Positions 37,701 through 40,704 of a stretch of 64,000 bases of DNA are shown here, piece by piece. Each line of letters begins with the position of its first letter. Positions within the stretch are counted from its first letter, which is position 1. The notes beneath the pieces were generated by a model. The model was given only the letters and a program-made list of their open reading frames with translations, did no database searches and was not told the DNA's origin. The position numbers were made by a program, and so were the translations under genes. Source of the DNA: Mycobacterium sp. URHD0025 (GTDB lineage: Bacteria > Actinomycetota > Actinomycetes > Mycobacteriales > Mycobacteriaceae); contig NZ_AUEQ01000009.1 in the NCBI RefSeq assembly GCF_000426065.1, positions 248,001 to 312,000 on the forward strand. The letters run 5' to 3'.

Positions 37701-40648
37701 GGATCGGCACCGAAACTGACGACCGCGCGTCCGTGGCCACCGAACTCCGATGCGTCGAAGGCCAACAGCATCGGAGCGCCGACACCGGCGGCCTCCGCGC
37801 GGGCTTGCGCGTCGGTGAACGAACTGTGGATTCGATCGAGCCGGGCGAGCATCTTGTTCTGGGCGCGGGTGAGCCGGTGACCATCGTCGCGCCACGACGC
37901 CAGCTGCTTGCGTTGGGCTTCCAGCAGTTGAGTGTTCGCCTCATGCCGGGCTGCCGGCGGGATGCCCTCCGCGTTGCCGATGTGCTGCGGATGCACGTCG
38001 ATCAGGGCACGCTGCTCCGGTCCGCTCAGTCCGTTCCACCAGGCCGCGTTGGCGCGTGCCCGCGCGTCGGCCGACTCCATCAACCCCAGCGGGTTTCGCA
38101 GGTCACCGGCGTCGACCGGAGGTACGCGTTTCGCGAGCGCCTCGTCGGCGATCTGGCTCTGCGGTGTGACGTCGCGCCACTGCTCGCCCGGCGTCTGATC
38201 GCCAGTGCCCTGTACGTCACCCACCGCGATCGCGGCGTCGAGATCGTCGGGCCGGGCTCCCAGCTGATCCACCGGATTGCCTTGCGCGTCAAGATAACCG
38301 ACGGCGGTCACCGACACCGCGCTCTCACCCCACGACGGCGGCCAACCCTTGAGCTTGCCCCGATGCAACAGATGCACGTCTTCACCGTCGAAGACCGCCA
38401 CATAGGCGTGCCCACCGTGGCGCTGTCCGTCGCCCGCCCAGGCCGACGTGATGACCGCGGCCGAACCGGGCGCCATACCTCGCAGCCTGGCTTCGATCTC
38501 GGCGTAGGTGGCGAAGTCGGCCCGCGACCCGACGGCCTCATACAGGGCCCTCGCGGGCATTCCGGTGGACGTCGGCTCCCCGTCGACCTGGTACTGCTTG
38601 CCGAAATGCGATGACAGATCATCAGCGGCGTCGAGTACGCAATTCTGGTCGCCGTGGGTCGGGCCACCGGCGTCGTCGACCTCTGCCACGGTGGTGAGAG
38701 CGGCGTCGTCGCCGCTGGCCTGCTCGGTGTCCTGTTTCGTGTTCTGGGCGGTCTGCTGAATCCGCGCGGCCGGTACGCCCCCGGCCTGTGAATCCAGCCC
38801 GGAGGGCTGCGCGGTCGGAGGTGCTTGCCTCGACTCCGGAGGCTTCGAATCGGCCTTTACCGCAGCCGGTTTGGTGGCTTGATCGGGTGTCGGGAACGTG
38901 GTGGTGGGTGTGGTGGTCCCCGTCGCGGAGGTGGCCGGTGAGGTGTTCGGCGATACCGTCGTGGTGGGCGAGGGCTGGGCAGCGACGACCGCCGGGCCTG
39001 GCTGCTCGGGGGCTTGCGGTGCGTGGGCCTGCTGCGGCTGCGCCGGATCAGCCGGTGCCTGGGCGGCGTCTGTTACCTCGGGTGCAGCATGCGCGCCTTC
39101 GACGTGCTGTGCGCCTTGTACATCCTGGTTGCCGTCGATGTCCTGGTTGCCGTCGACCGAACCCGCATCCACTGACACCGGTTCGGCAGCGACCGCTGCC
39201 TGCGGCACGTCCGTCGTCGACGCGTGCGCCGGCGGGTTGGCGACGTCTTGGTCCGGGCTGAGCGTGGCCGTGTGTGTCGGCTCGTCCGAGGGGACGTCGG
39301 TTGTATCGCTGTTGTCGGACTGCGGGTTCGACGAGTGCTGCTGGTCATCCCGGTCGGAGGGTGGATGCTCGCCCTCGGCTTCGGTATCGGTGTCGGTCTC
39401 GGCGTCGGCTCTGTCGGATGCTTCGTCGGATTCGTGATCCGTGGACTCGTCGACCGCACCCTCACGTTCGCCGTTTCGGGACGTGGACTTCGAATCCGAC
39501 TGCGGTGTCGTGTTGTTCGACTGATTGTTGTTCCCGCGTCCCAAACCCGCCTTGGTCGCCGCAGGCGACTGCCCGGAAGAGTCGTTCTGCGGGGTCCGGC
39601 CGCTGTCGGTCTTTCCCTCGTCGTCGCTGTCCTGGCGGCCGGTGTCGAGTTCGCCCTCCGGATTCTCGCCCCGCAAACCGATATTCGGTGCCTCGGGACC
39701 CGGAAGCCCAGCCGGACCGGTGTGATCGGTCTGCTGCCCCCCATGGCTTCTGCCGAGACCCTTCATACCGCCGAGGCTGGTGCTGGTCGAACTGGCGAGG
39801 ATCGACAACGTGTCGAATTCGCCACCGACGGACAGGGTGCCGGCCACGTTCCCCGACACCCCGGCGGTGAACATCGTCACCGCTCCCTTGGCCCCCGCCG
39901 TTATCCGGTTGCGAGAGACATGCCCCATCCCGTGCATGAGCGGAACAGCGGTCGCCCCGCCCGCTCCACCACCGACCATGGAGGAAACAGCGGTCTGCTT
40001 GAACCGGTCCCACCGGTAACCGGCATGTCCCTTGTTGGCCTGGATTCCCTGGACGATTCCTTCTTGAAGAAGGCCCTGCCCCAGCTCTTCGAAGGATTCC
40101 TGCACGGCTTCGTGCAGGAGCCTCTTCATCATCGTCTTGGTCAGCAGTTCGGCCATCTTCTGGCCGATCCGCCGAATCGCCCACGCCACAAGCGCACGTA
40201 TCCACGCGATGGTCGTCGTTTCGATGACCGGGATGGCCGCCGTCGACGCCCCGAGCGTTGGGCTCGACATGGCCAGGCTGTACGAGATCTCGGCAGCGGC
40301 GAGAGCCAGTCCGACGATGATCGACAGCTTGCTGTATTCGATCTCGGAGCTGAAATTGGTGGCGCCCTCGCCCATTCCAGAAATGCCCTGGGCGAGTTTG
40401 TCCACGGTGTAGTCACCGTCGAACAGCATGGCGAACTGCTTCTCGGCCGCCTCGGCGGTATCCCCGAACAGGACCGACATCGTATCTCCGCGGACCCTGC
40501 TGAGGTCCGGGATGAGCTCCTGCAGCGCTTCGGCCGCAGCTTGATAATGCTCGCCGATCCGGCGGGTGCGGGTTTCACTGCCCTGCGGCCACTCGCCGCC
40601 CGCGAGGTATGACACCCATTGGAGTTCGGGCGGGATCTCGATGTCCAT
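19733..40648 (-). CDS. Giant multi-effector type VII polymorphic toxin-like protein (6,971 residues)
   Basis: This single uninterrupted frame of 20.9 kb is by far the largest gene here. Order from the N-terminus: CpnT-like WXG100-type domain (1-305), disordered acidic/Pro-rich linker (306-660), Tox-PL 1, DUF1023 1-5, Tox-PL 2, DUF1023 6, glycerophosphodiester phosphodiesterase, DUF1023 7, Tox-PL 3, GNAT 1, Tox-PL 4, GNAT 2-5, Tox-PL 5, DUF1023 8, Tox-PL 6, GNAT 6, then three 105-residue repeats. Each domain is listed separately. The N-terminus and the adjacent WXG-like gene argue for export by the neighbouring ESX machine. Whether the protein acts whole or is cut into effectors is unknown. 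ATG at 40646-40648 has a weak ribosome site; the start is supported by alignment with the paralogue at 16589-17530. Downstream genes are likely immunity or escort factors. Confidence 0.9.
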   Translation of the reverse strand: MDIEIPPELQWVSYLAGGEWPQGSETRTRRIGEHYQAAAEALQELIPDLSRVRGDTMSVLFGDTAEAAEKQFAMLFDGDYTVDKLAQGISGMGEGATNFSSEIEYSKLSIIVGLALAAAEISYSLAMSSPTLGASTAAIPVIETTTIAWIRALVAWAIRRIGQKMAELLTKTMMKRLLHEAVQESFEELGQGLLQEGIVQGIQANKGHAGYRWDRFKQTAVSSMVGGGAGGATAVPLMHGMGHVSRNRITAGAKGAVTMFTAGVSGNVAGTLSVGGEFDTLSILASSTSTSLGGMKGLGRSHGGQQTDHTGPAGLPGPEAPNIGLRGENPEGELDTGRQDSDDEGKTDSGRTPQNDSSGQSPAATKAGLGRGNNNQSNNTTPQSDSKSTSRNGEREGAVDESTDHESDEASDRADAETDTDTEAEGEHPPSDRDDQQHSSNPQSDNSDTTDVPSDEPTHTATLSPDQDVANPPAHASTTDVPQAAVAAEPVSVDAGSVDGNQDIDGNQDVQGAQHVEGAHAAPEVTDAAQAPADPAQPQQAHAPQAPEQPGPAVVAAQPSPTTTVSPNTSPATSATGTTTPTTTFPTPDQATKPAAVKADSKPPESRQAPPTAQPSGLDSQAGGVPAARIQQTAQNTKQDTEQASGDDAALTTVAEVDDAGGPTHGDQNCVLDAADDLSSHFGKQYQVDGEPTSTGMPARALYEAVGSRADFATYAEIEARLRGMAPGSAAVITSAWAGDGQRHGGHAYVAVFDGEDVHLLHRGKLKGWPPSWGESAVSVTAVGYLDAQGNPVDQLGARPDDLDAAIAVGDVQGTGDQTPGEQWRDVTPQSQIADEALAKRVPPVDAGDLRNPLGLMESADARARANAAWWNGLSGPEQRALIDVHPQHIGNAEGIPPAARHEANTQLLEAQRKQLASWRDDGHRLTRAQNKMLARLDRIHSSFTDAQARAEAAGVGAPMLLAFDASEFGGHGRAVVSFGADPYVAESVSWHVPGQGTTIDRIGACMDGALNHLQATLQANPGQSVASIAWLGYDAPSGWSGWRVAGHGSAREGGAILYSDIRGFNAARDTVAADGSHFSDNHVFAHGYGTTAVSYAGRDGRLANDIRTVTLTDSPGAGPVRRAAEFGIGADNVYVAASSRDVPAVLAGRTPIAELSLGIDPWAEAFGANPETHPQLEPASETDVPAVEPTPPTVQSTREIADEALAQRDPAVGAQDLVNPLGVAEDARTRAETNALWWAGLSEEQRDALVNTYPAHIGNSEGIPPATRDLANRTALRLAREHVQHKLSRGEKLTKQEKNHLLRMNRLNTALQTMGREATDAGLDAPLVLAFDPPAFGGDGRAVVSFGADPYQADSVSWLVPGFATTIDKLEGNMRNALNHLQSTLQENPTLAATSIAWIGYDAPNGAATGRVVSPGLARQGAEILYSDIRAFNAARDTAAGDGSHFRDNHIFAHSYGSTTASYAGRNGRLADDIRTVTLLGSPGAGPMLNASEFGIGNHNVFVASSSLDPVTGLGGRVPGQDGRFAGRGLGMDPAMKEFEAVRITAQFPASMNDGGSVGTHRSYYRYMDGDADPRVRTESLANFGRIAAGHPERLHLEGHRTVVDGRTVEPAAGRPLQLDGDNQTDQPGEPRRWNPRWHPGEVEPSAVQVAADQALGQRIPPVAINELVTPLGDEPQAVARAEANAAWWSGLSEQQRTDLITAYPYQIGNAEGIPAADRNVANRDVLQRYLDQAAGIQAQIDAGTRPSDTQLDFLLRVNRLENALQRAHAAAQQAGVGEPLILAFDPPAFGGDGRVLVSFGADPYVADSVSWYVPGMGAQINKLDYLMHCALNILQSTRTENPSLSAASIAWLGYDAPNDSGTVRVGSTALAEAGGDILHADISAFNAARNAFAADGSQFTGNHLFGHSYGSTTTCYAGRGGRLAEHVSTITLLGSPGAGPLHQASDFGIDPRNVFVASSSRDFVTGLGGRTPDSHGRLGRGLGTDPAMDTFGAQRVRAEFPASMDRKDTTATHNAYFDFQETDGPGTRQWLVTPANAVPSESLANLGRIASGHTDRLDLETHRSMQERPGRLFGTRRATVEPAANRSDNQGRNWWNPRWRDADIEVDPQHAVAEPNWTSSSSQTPHAAAKAVADAALAQRIPPAGAADVVNPLGVASDAEARARDNAQWWSGLTDAQRQALIDTYPSRIGNAEGIPPVARDAANRLAIQRFQEHVQSMIDRGVRPGKNELANLLRVNRLDLALQAAAANAAQAGVGGPMVLSLDPFEFGGDGRAVVSFGADPYQADSVSWLVPGFATTVDKLEGNMRNALNHVQSTVRENPTLAATSIAWIGYDAPNGMASGRVLSPALARAGAEILYSDIRAFNVARDTVAGDGSRFNGNHIFGHSYGSTTVSYAGRGGRLKHDIRTVTLLGSPGAGPMHHASQFGLEDGNVFVASSSRDPVTGFGGRRAEQNGRFAGRGLGMDPAMDEFGAVRVTSEFPASMDSRSTFGTHKSYHHHVSEGDGPPVRTESLANFGRIAAGRTDTLHLEKYRRVVDGRTVDPAVGRPLRLDDDTQVEHDGPRRRWNPRWRAGEIEPSEARLVAAEALDQRVPPLAVDDLVHPLGRESQAVARARNNAAWWAGLSEEQQQALLQEYPHQIGNAEGIPSAVRDAANREMLRQYAERAAAVQARIDAGEKISDRELDFVRRVNRLENAMQRAEVASAQAGQGHPLLLALDPGAFGGDGRALVSFGADPYTADSVSWYVPGLGSQLDKLDYIMHCALNIQQSVRAENPSLSSASIAWLGYDAPNDSASARVARPGLARAGGEMLYTDISTFNAVHDALAGDGSHFTGNHVFGHSYGSTTTAYAGANGRLARHITTVTLVGSPGAGPLRSASDFGIDTRNVFVASSSRDFVTGLGGRTSDSQGRLGIGLGTDPAMDTFGAQRVSAEFPASMDRKDTLTTHNAYFDYLETDGPGTRQWLVTPQHAVRTESLTNFGRIAAGNHNDVHAELHRTVDENGSRTIEPAAGRPVMRLDDDPGVMHPTDTHNRNRVPRWTRGNDCAQVLAQEVSTRTGRDIQLDAAPSRRGTSARAMFRAFGTAADFATYAEIEQTLLSRPSGSMAVLASRWSGNQPVGHAYMAVHIDGQVYLFDPHTRQYSGWPPHWGQDAVTQTAVGYLRGNGDPFVKGRWYNQFAAAAIGRVQGLPDGLAHGNTDGLPAAERDTANRAVLQHYRDRADHIRTKLDQFSPVSREERAFLERIDRLDLAVRKADADAARAGLNPPLVLTLDTSAFNGNGHAVISFGADPHHASSVTWHTARGSIEQLGTVTVRALDGLHTSTGAQDSAAIAWIGDTGALHRDLAAFHATRQSLGEPGPFTGNHVVTHAQSSASATARVNPLAVSAESGAHVVAHRGASHDFPEQTRAAYTEALRQGADALECDVRLTKDGELVLIHDKTVDRTSNGTGRVGDMTLAELQALDFDGHGILTLDEFIQLAQDADQPVTLFIETKHPAQQGLKLEREVVAALERHGLANPGPDQLVKAAVISFYPDALLRVRMAAPNVPTVLLGASARYLAGVVGASAIGPSIETLRNNPELVGAAAARGLATYCWTVNNEADVQFARDLGVDWVATDHPGRTGTLMGEQAGREDPGSAVIPTEPAANEAVRQLADDALSRRIPPVRPDELRNPMGPAEEAAARATNNARWWSGLTDEQRSALIETYPQDIGNAEGIRATDRDSANRNVLQQMRDQADAVRSKADRGERLTGAERKLLRRMDKLDLALRKAAVDAERAGVDGPLLLAFDPTEFGGDGRAVLSYGADPYTADSVSWHVPGVGSTVDTLLGFNTTSALHHLQAVQHENPGQSAASIAWIGYDAPSGWSTLRAAGHGMARTGGDILYSDITAFNAARDTLAGDGSHFTGNHVFGYSYGSTTAGYAGQNGRFAGHVRTVSLVGSPGAGPVRTAGEFGIGADNVFVASSSRDVITALGGRTSGSNGRVFGIGLGTDPAMDSFGAVRVTAEPSVSMNRLLTGGTHHTYFLNTEATTNLGRVAAGRTDAVTTEQHRIELGRSRHAPVLRTVEPAGDRVGGRRFWNALWRRPPNCAVTVSEELSSLFGRSFGLDVSPSRRGVPARALFRAVGADARFATYDEVEATLLGDPSLRVAVLTSQWAGGRQGGHAYLAVKVDGQVQLYDPHTRKYSPWPPHWGQNAVAQTAVGYLQTNGDPVGPMTVDVPLQLDAADAVGNVQGPQTDPEFLARQAEYRAQDPATRLVDTRYAEPLGDVADNAADHARGRQLAQDLSGRYGPYRIQLKVDENLTDVVLLSGDIFDGDKKIGTIQREFNRDPDGTLVAAHTGLVITDENLRGKGFSKALTSELERFYVRSGIDRIELTTHDKGGFAWARRGYAWDPRSVQIQESLDRVKQSARELRETVSDEGKDLLDQVVQQLDPSNPRLPEPIDLANLATTAEPDLGQRLLDGTGAVHGRNGVHYVKYLDPTSVAPARTGLKGWLQNLFGRDSASRAAVDNCAYGVAGELSRIYPGRFDLSVAPSSTGVPAWALFRAADSASQFATYADIETELLVRPAGSSAIVVSRWAADGGRQGGHAYLAVTDGRRVQLYDPRTRQYSPWPPHWGENAVDRTAVGYLDENGDPLNRMGDAPQQISLHAADSVGDVKGHPAAGDFLTRQQEYRAQDPTTRRVDSMYAQPLGQIIDSFDTDQVQQLAADLSGVYGPYRVEMFRAVADERTGEIIIGGAIISGDEEIGFTQQTYVRDRDGNLVAHQNVVDIPNKAFRGKGFAKALVAQLEQYYAISGVDRIELRTEQDGGYTWARQGFSWNPDPAKLRASVDNVRNSALRLRGQVSSEAQALLDDVMRRLDPSRPDLPEPIDLAALATKQEPHLGRDLLTDTYWSGVKYLGAEAVGDAQGILHAEPLGDVISESMDQGRAQRLADDLSGVYGPYRVQFSGEALPNALQLKGEIFSGDTRIGEIDRIFIRDESGKLVAHHNEMTIEDEAFRGKGFSKAFLSAFDVYYTRSGVDRIELLAVWDGAYASARRGFSWDLRPDELQESLDSVKAAAQRLLRSVTPEARAVLEEVIGRLEPGHPRLPEPADLANLTAEGHPQLGRELLRRATWYGIRYVDEIAGSPADAVGDVEGHPDDGDFLDRQRQYRAQDPADRAVDSRYAEPVGDVVDNASDPQRVHQLAADLSGVYGPFRVELQRVPDEATGIAGNILSAGKQIGMIYWSYHRDAAGNLVAEHGMIEITSASHRGKGFSKALAKQLEPLYARSGVDRIEMEAAWDGAYAWASWGFSWAPDSAKLRDSLNSIRNSAQKLRAQASPEAQAVLDEVIQRLEPDHPRLPEPLDLARLTAPGHPDLGQKLLTNTNWHAVRYLDVEAVDSVGDVQGHPGESDFAQQQREYRSQDPATRQADTRYAEQLREVVDSFDREDVRQLAEDLSGRYGPYHVEFSPERIVGGERFTLYGLIRSGDTEIGYLSRQFSRDEDGNLVVENTIIRIENKEYRGRDFSKALTSELEQYYVRSGVDRIELVSKWQGSNAWARRGFTWSTDLYHLDQSLNEIKDAALRLRAHVGTEAQAVLDDIVTRLEVGHPRLPEPIDLAILATAEEPELGRKLLDNTSVHFVKYLPSPAVADTQASAQNCAHGVADKLSERYGRPFRVEVEPTRTGVPARALYEAIGSSSRFAAYDQVEASLRRLGDGSSAVLTSRWTGGRSGGHAYLAVNDGGEIYLIDPTTGERTGWPPLWGQGAVDRTAVGYLDANGDPVNPLHDVPLRLGTADAVGDVKGLPADPPSPAQLADEALGQRIPAVGVADLVGSVGDPDTAVETARANATWWKGLSADQRQALIAAYPVQIGNAEGVPPLARHEANIRVLHDWLNYRDGLQAKLNSDIRLGYEKHLELLKINSIEAALERGAAAAQRVGVDGPYLLRLDTVAFHGAGMAVVSFGVDPYLAESVVWNIPGRGMTIQKLGPGMGTALNHATSALLENPTAAVSSMTWIGYDTMLDDGGRTGGDVLFNDIRAFNAGRNAWSEGGIRFGNNHVFGHCQGSTVAGHAGEGARLDGEIRTITLYGSPGLGPMNHAGEFGPGVDVYVATASTDPFTHHGGTAPGQRGDFRDGYGVDPTMDFFGAQRITSEFPLSLMTRGGDYDIHNFYSTFVDKDAGVRNESLANFGRVIVGHNEHIRFEAHRTLVTSADRAAKVLDPAAMRSVQLDDVAPPVADPADNCAYGVADVLSQRYGREFRITAHVSPTGVAARSLFEAVDSGAQFASYAEVAHHLRELGPGSSAVMASRWAGMRQGGHAYLAVNDGGDIYLIDRRTGERAGWPPHWGEVAVDRTAVGFLDANGNAVDPLADVPLQLVAADAVGDVRGLPGDPEFVRRQQQYRDERSSTREVDTRYAEPLSELVDNPDPQRAQQLAEDLSGVYGPYRVEFEAEAVPGSDQVALAGVILHGNRDIGSLDRVFHRDDDGNLVVHHGLMAITDPRHRGQGFSKALSAELERFYVRSGVDRIELTSDWQGSNAWARRGFTWGTDLYHLQAALDQIKMRAQDLREQVSAEGEVELDDMMERLEIGHPRFPEPVDLAVLATEEEPDLGQRLLENTSIDLVKYLPTDPLAPLGLPQHVPGTLSEGQAIAAFSDGESALRELNEELTRDGVSAEERARQLSDARNALRSWAYGLMSNRDAAEFLLRNTTNPTFEDLVARNAERGLTGDAIYDAIVDTSTHSRMAPGSLSDIETGAVYSQFELGMRALDEQMISDGVSIEDRARTLAGLRSSLRAWTRELMENRPAAEWLSAHESAPTFEDLVARYEGKGLSGDDVYQAVIDGATHSHYAAGTLSDEETRTIYTTYELRMRELRDQLLRDGIGAEERARTMYGMRATIRSWTRSLMADRAMADWLNENEPNPTFDELVERNRAKGRVGDEIYEAIVASSTRSRGSVNADLGIDPDNPPDLPPMRGPDDDRPQDQEEDTT
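19838..20785 (-). repeat. Giant protein: three C-terminal repeats of about 105 residues
   Basis: Three helical repeats, each starting with TLS or SLS, containing RARxL/M, RSWTR-type and PTFEDLV-type segments, a GLxGDxxYxAI turn, and ending in THSR/THSH/TRSR. The fold is unassigned to me. They end about 35 residues before the acidic C-terminus. Confidence 0.8.
20820..21530 (-). other. Giant protein: GNAT-like domain 6
   Basis: RGQGFSKALSAELERFYVRS from Arg6485, leader FVRRQQQYRDERSSTR, and tail ending in IDLVKYLP. Its loop is compatible with acetyl-CoA binding. Confidence 0.65.
21600..21985 (-). other. Giant protein: Tox-PL domain 6
   Basis: Cys6225 in ADNCAYGVA, His in GGHAYLAVN, Asp in IYLIDRRTGE. 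The triad is complete. Confidence 0.8.
22020..23270 (-). other. Giant protein: DUF1023 domain 8 (Cys in place of nucleophile Ser)
   Basis: The elbow reads GHCQGSTV with Cys6045 at the nucleophile position. The rest is well kept (VVSFGVDPYLAESVVW, ATASTDPFTHHGG, DIHNFYSTF). It may use a thiol nucleophile or be inactive. Confidence 0.78.
23340..23735 (-). other. Giant protein: Tox-PL domain 5
   Basis: Cys5641 in AQNCAHGVA, His in GGHAYLAVN, Asp in IYLIDPTTGE. The triad is complete. Confidence 0.8.
23770..24490 (-). other. Giant protein: GNAT-like domain 5 (altered loop)
   Basis: The loop reads RGRDFSKAL from Arg5503, with Asp where the other copies have Gly. Acetyl-CoA binding may therefore be impaired. 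Confidence 0.6.
24530..25240 (-). other. Giant protein: GNAT-like domain 4
   Basis: RGKGFSKALAKQLEPLYARS from Arg5251, then GVDRIEMEAAWDGAYAWA. The leader FLDRQRQYRAQDPADR is intact. Confidence 0.65.
25280..25930 (-). other. Giant protein: GNAT-like domain 3, shortened leader
   Basis: RGKGFSKAF from Arg4998. The FLxRQxxYRxQDP leader present in most copies is missing; the domain starts directly after EAVGDAQG. Confidence 0.65.
25960..26670 (-). other. Giant protein: GNAT-like domain 2
   Basis: Acetyl-CoA-loop-like RGKGFAKAL from Arg4775, followed by ISGVDRIELRTEQDGGYTWA. The same helical tail as the other GNAT copies follows. Confidence 0.65.
26740..27130 (-). other. Giant protein: Tox-PL domain 4
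   Basis: Cys4510 in VDNCAYGVA, His in GGHAYLAVT, Asp in VQLYDPRTRQ. The triad is complete. Confidence 0.8.
27205..27945 (-). other. Giant protein: GNAT-like domain 1
   Basis: Begins FLARQAEYRAQDPATR and contains LSGRYGPYRIQL and the acetyl-CoA-loop-like RGKGFSKAL from Arg4347, followed by VRSGIDRIEL and WARRGYAW. A helical tail ends in LLDGTGAVHG and VKYLD. Confidence 0.65.
28020..28405 (-). other. Giant protein: Tox-PL domain 3
   Basis: Cys4086 in PPNCAVTVS, His in GGHAYLAVK, Asp in VQLYDPHTRK. The triad is complete. Confidence 0.8.
28435..29705 (-). other. Giant protein: DUF1023 domain 7
   Basis: Elbow GYSYGSTT keeps Ser3912 but has Tyr where the other copies have His. SSSRDVITA and GTHHTYF are present. 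It is probably active. Confidence 0.78.
29770..30481 (-). other. Giant protein: glycerophosphodiester phosphodiesterase domain
   Basis: GDPD motif HRGASHDFPEQT with His3396, metal ligands in ALECDVRLTKDGE (Glu3423, Asp3425), second catalytic His3438 in LVLIHDKTVDRTS, and TLFIETKHP. The domain ends in TYCWTVNNEADVQFARDLG and VATDHPG. It looks complete and catalytically intact. Confidence 0.85.
30500..31070 (-). other. Giant protein: DUF1023 domain 6, truncated and inactive
   Basis: The N-terminal half is recognisable (LPAAERDTANRAVLQHYRD, AVISFGADPHHASSVTW). The elbow reads VTHAQSSASA with Ala3370 at the Ser position. The C-terminal half has been lost at the junction with the phosphodiesterase domain. 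Confidence 0.7.
31130..31530 (-). other. Giant protein: Tox-PL domain 2
   Basis: Cys3046 in GNDCAQVLA, His in VGHAYMAVH, Asp in VYLFDPHTRQ. The Cys-His-Asp set is complete. It is followed by the constant GWPPHWGQDAV segment. Confidence 0.8.
31605..32910 (-). other. Giant protein: DUF1023 domain 5
   Basis: Elbow GHSYGSTT with Ser2843. It shares KLDY-MHCALNI, GLGTDPAMDTFGAQRV and EFPASMDRKDT with domain 3, exactly 933 residues apart. Confidence 0.82.
33000..34265 (-). other. Giant protein: DUF1023 domain 4
   Basis: Elbow GHSYGSTT with Ser2389. It shares WLVPGFATT, DKLEGNMRNALNH and GRFAGRGLGMDPAM with domain 2, from which it lies exactly 933 residues away. Confidence 0.82.
34390..35705 (-). 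other. Giant protein: DUF1023 domain 3
   Basis: Elbow GHSYGSTT with Ser1910, SSSRDFVTG, and ATHNAYF. The triad appears complete. Second half of the duplicated unit. Confidence 0.82.
35810..37060 (-). other. Giant protein: DUF1023 domain 2
   Basis: Elbow AHSYGSTT with Ser1456, acid candidate in SSSLDPVTG, and GTHRSYY for the His. All three triad elements are present. First half of the duplicated two-domain unit. Confidence 0.82.
37140..38160 (-). other. Giant protein: DUF1023 domain 1 (nucleophile Ser replaced by Gly)
   Basis: Alpha/beta-hydrolase of DUF1023 type with the leader WWNGLSGPEQRALIDVHP. The nucleophile elbow reads FAHGYGTT with Gly1088 where active copies have Ser. The usual C-terminal THxxYF segment with the catalytic His is also missing. 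It is probably inactive. Confidence 0.75.
38270..38656 (-). other. Giant protein: Tox-PL domain 1 (Asp position lost)
   Basis: Papain-fold toxin/glutamine-deamidase type. Cys670 is in DQNCVLDAA and His747 in GGHAYVAVF. Where copies 2-6 have LFD, LYD or LID, this copy has LLHRGK, so the third triad residue is missing or supplied elsewhere. Confidence 0.75.
38669..39733 (-). other. Giant protein: disordered linker
   Basis: Residues 306-660 are rich in Asp, Glu, Ser, Thr, Pro, Gln and Ala, with runs such as TDTDTEAEGEHPPSDRDDQQ and PTTTVSPNTSPATSATGTTT. No fold is expected. It separates the delivery domain from the effector array. Confidence 0.85.
39734..40648 (-). other. Giant protein: CpnT-like WXG100-type N-terminal domain
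   Basis: Residues 1-305. It begins MDIEIPPELQWVSYLAGGEW, has EKQFAMLFDGDYTVDKLAQG, then a hydrophobic helix IIVGLALAAAEISYSLAM and a second helical, Gly-rich part ending near SLGGMKGLG. This is the type of delivery domain found in CpnT-like toxins that use Esx partners. Confidence 0.8.
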
Positions 40649-40704
40649 AAGCGAATAGGTGCGGCAACCGGCCTACGCGGCGCGCCACCCCATGGGGCTG
40701 ACCG

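Noticed and set aside
19838..38160. CRISPR array or transposon-like repeats
   Set aside because: The repeats are long, in-frame protein-domain copies with no short direct repeats, spacers, terminal inverted repeats or transposase.
35963..38614. Open plus-strand frames, up to 883 codons, opposite the giant gene
   Set aside because: They arise from repeated GC-rich domains on the other strand and recur at the same place in each domain copy.
19733..40648. The giant gene as a modular NRPS or PKS megasynthase
   Set aside because: No adenylation, condensation, ketosynthase or carrier-protein motifs are present; the domains are papain-fold, hydrolase, GDPD and GNAT types.
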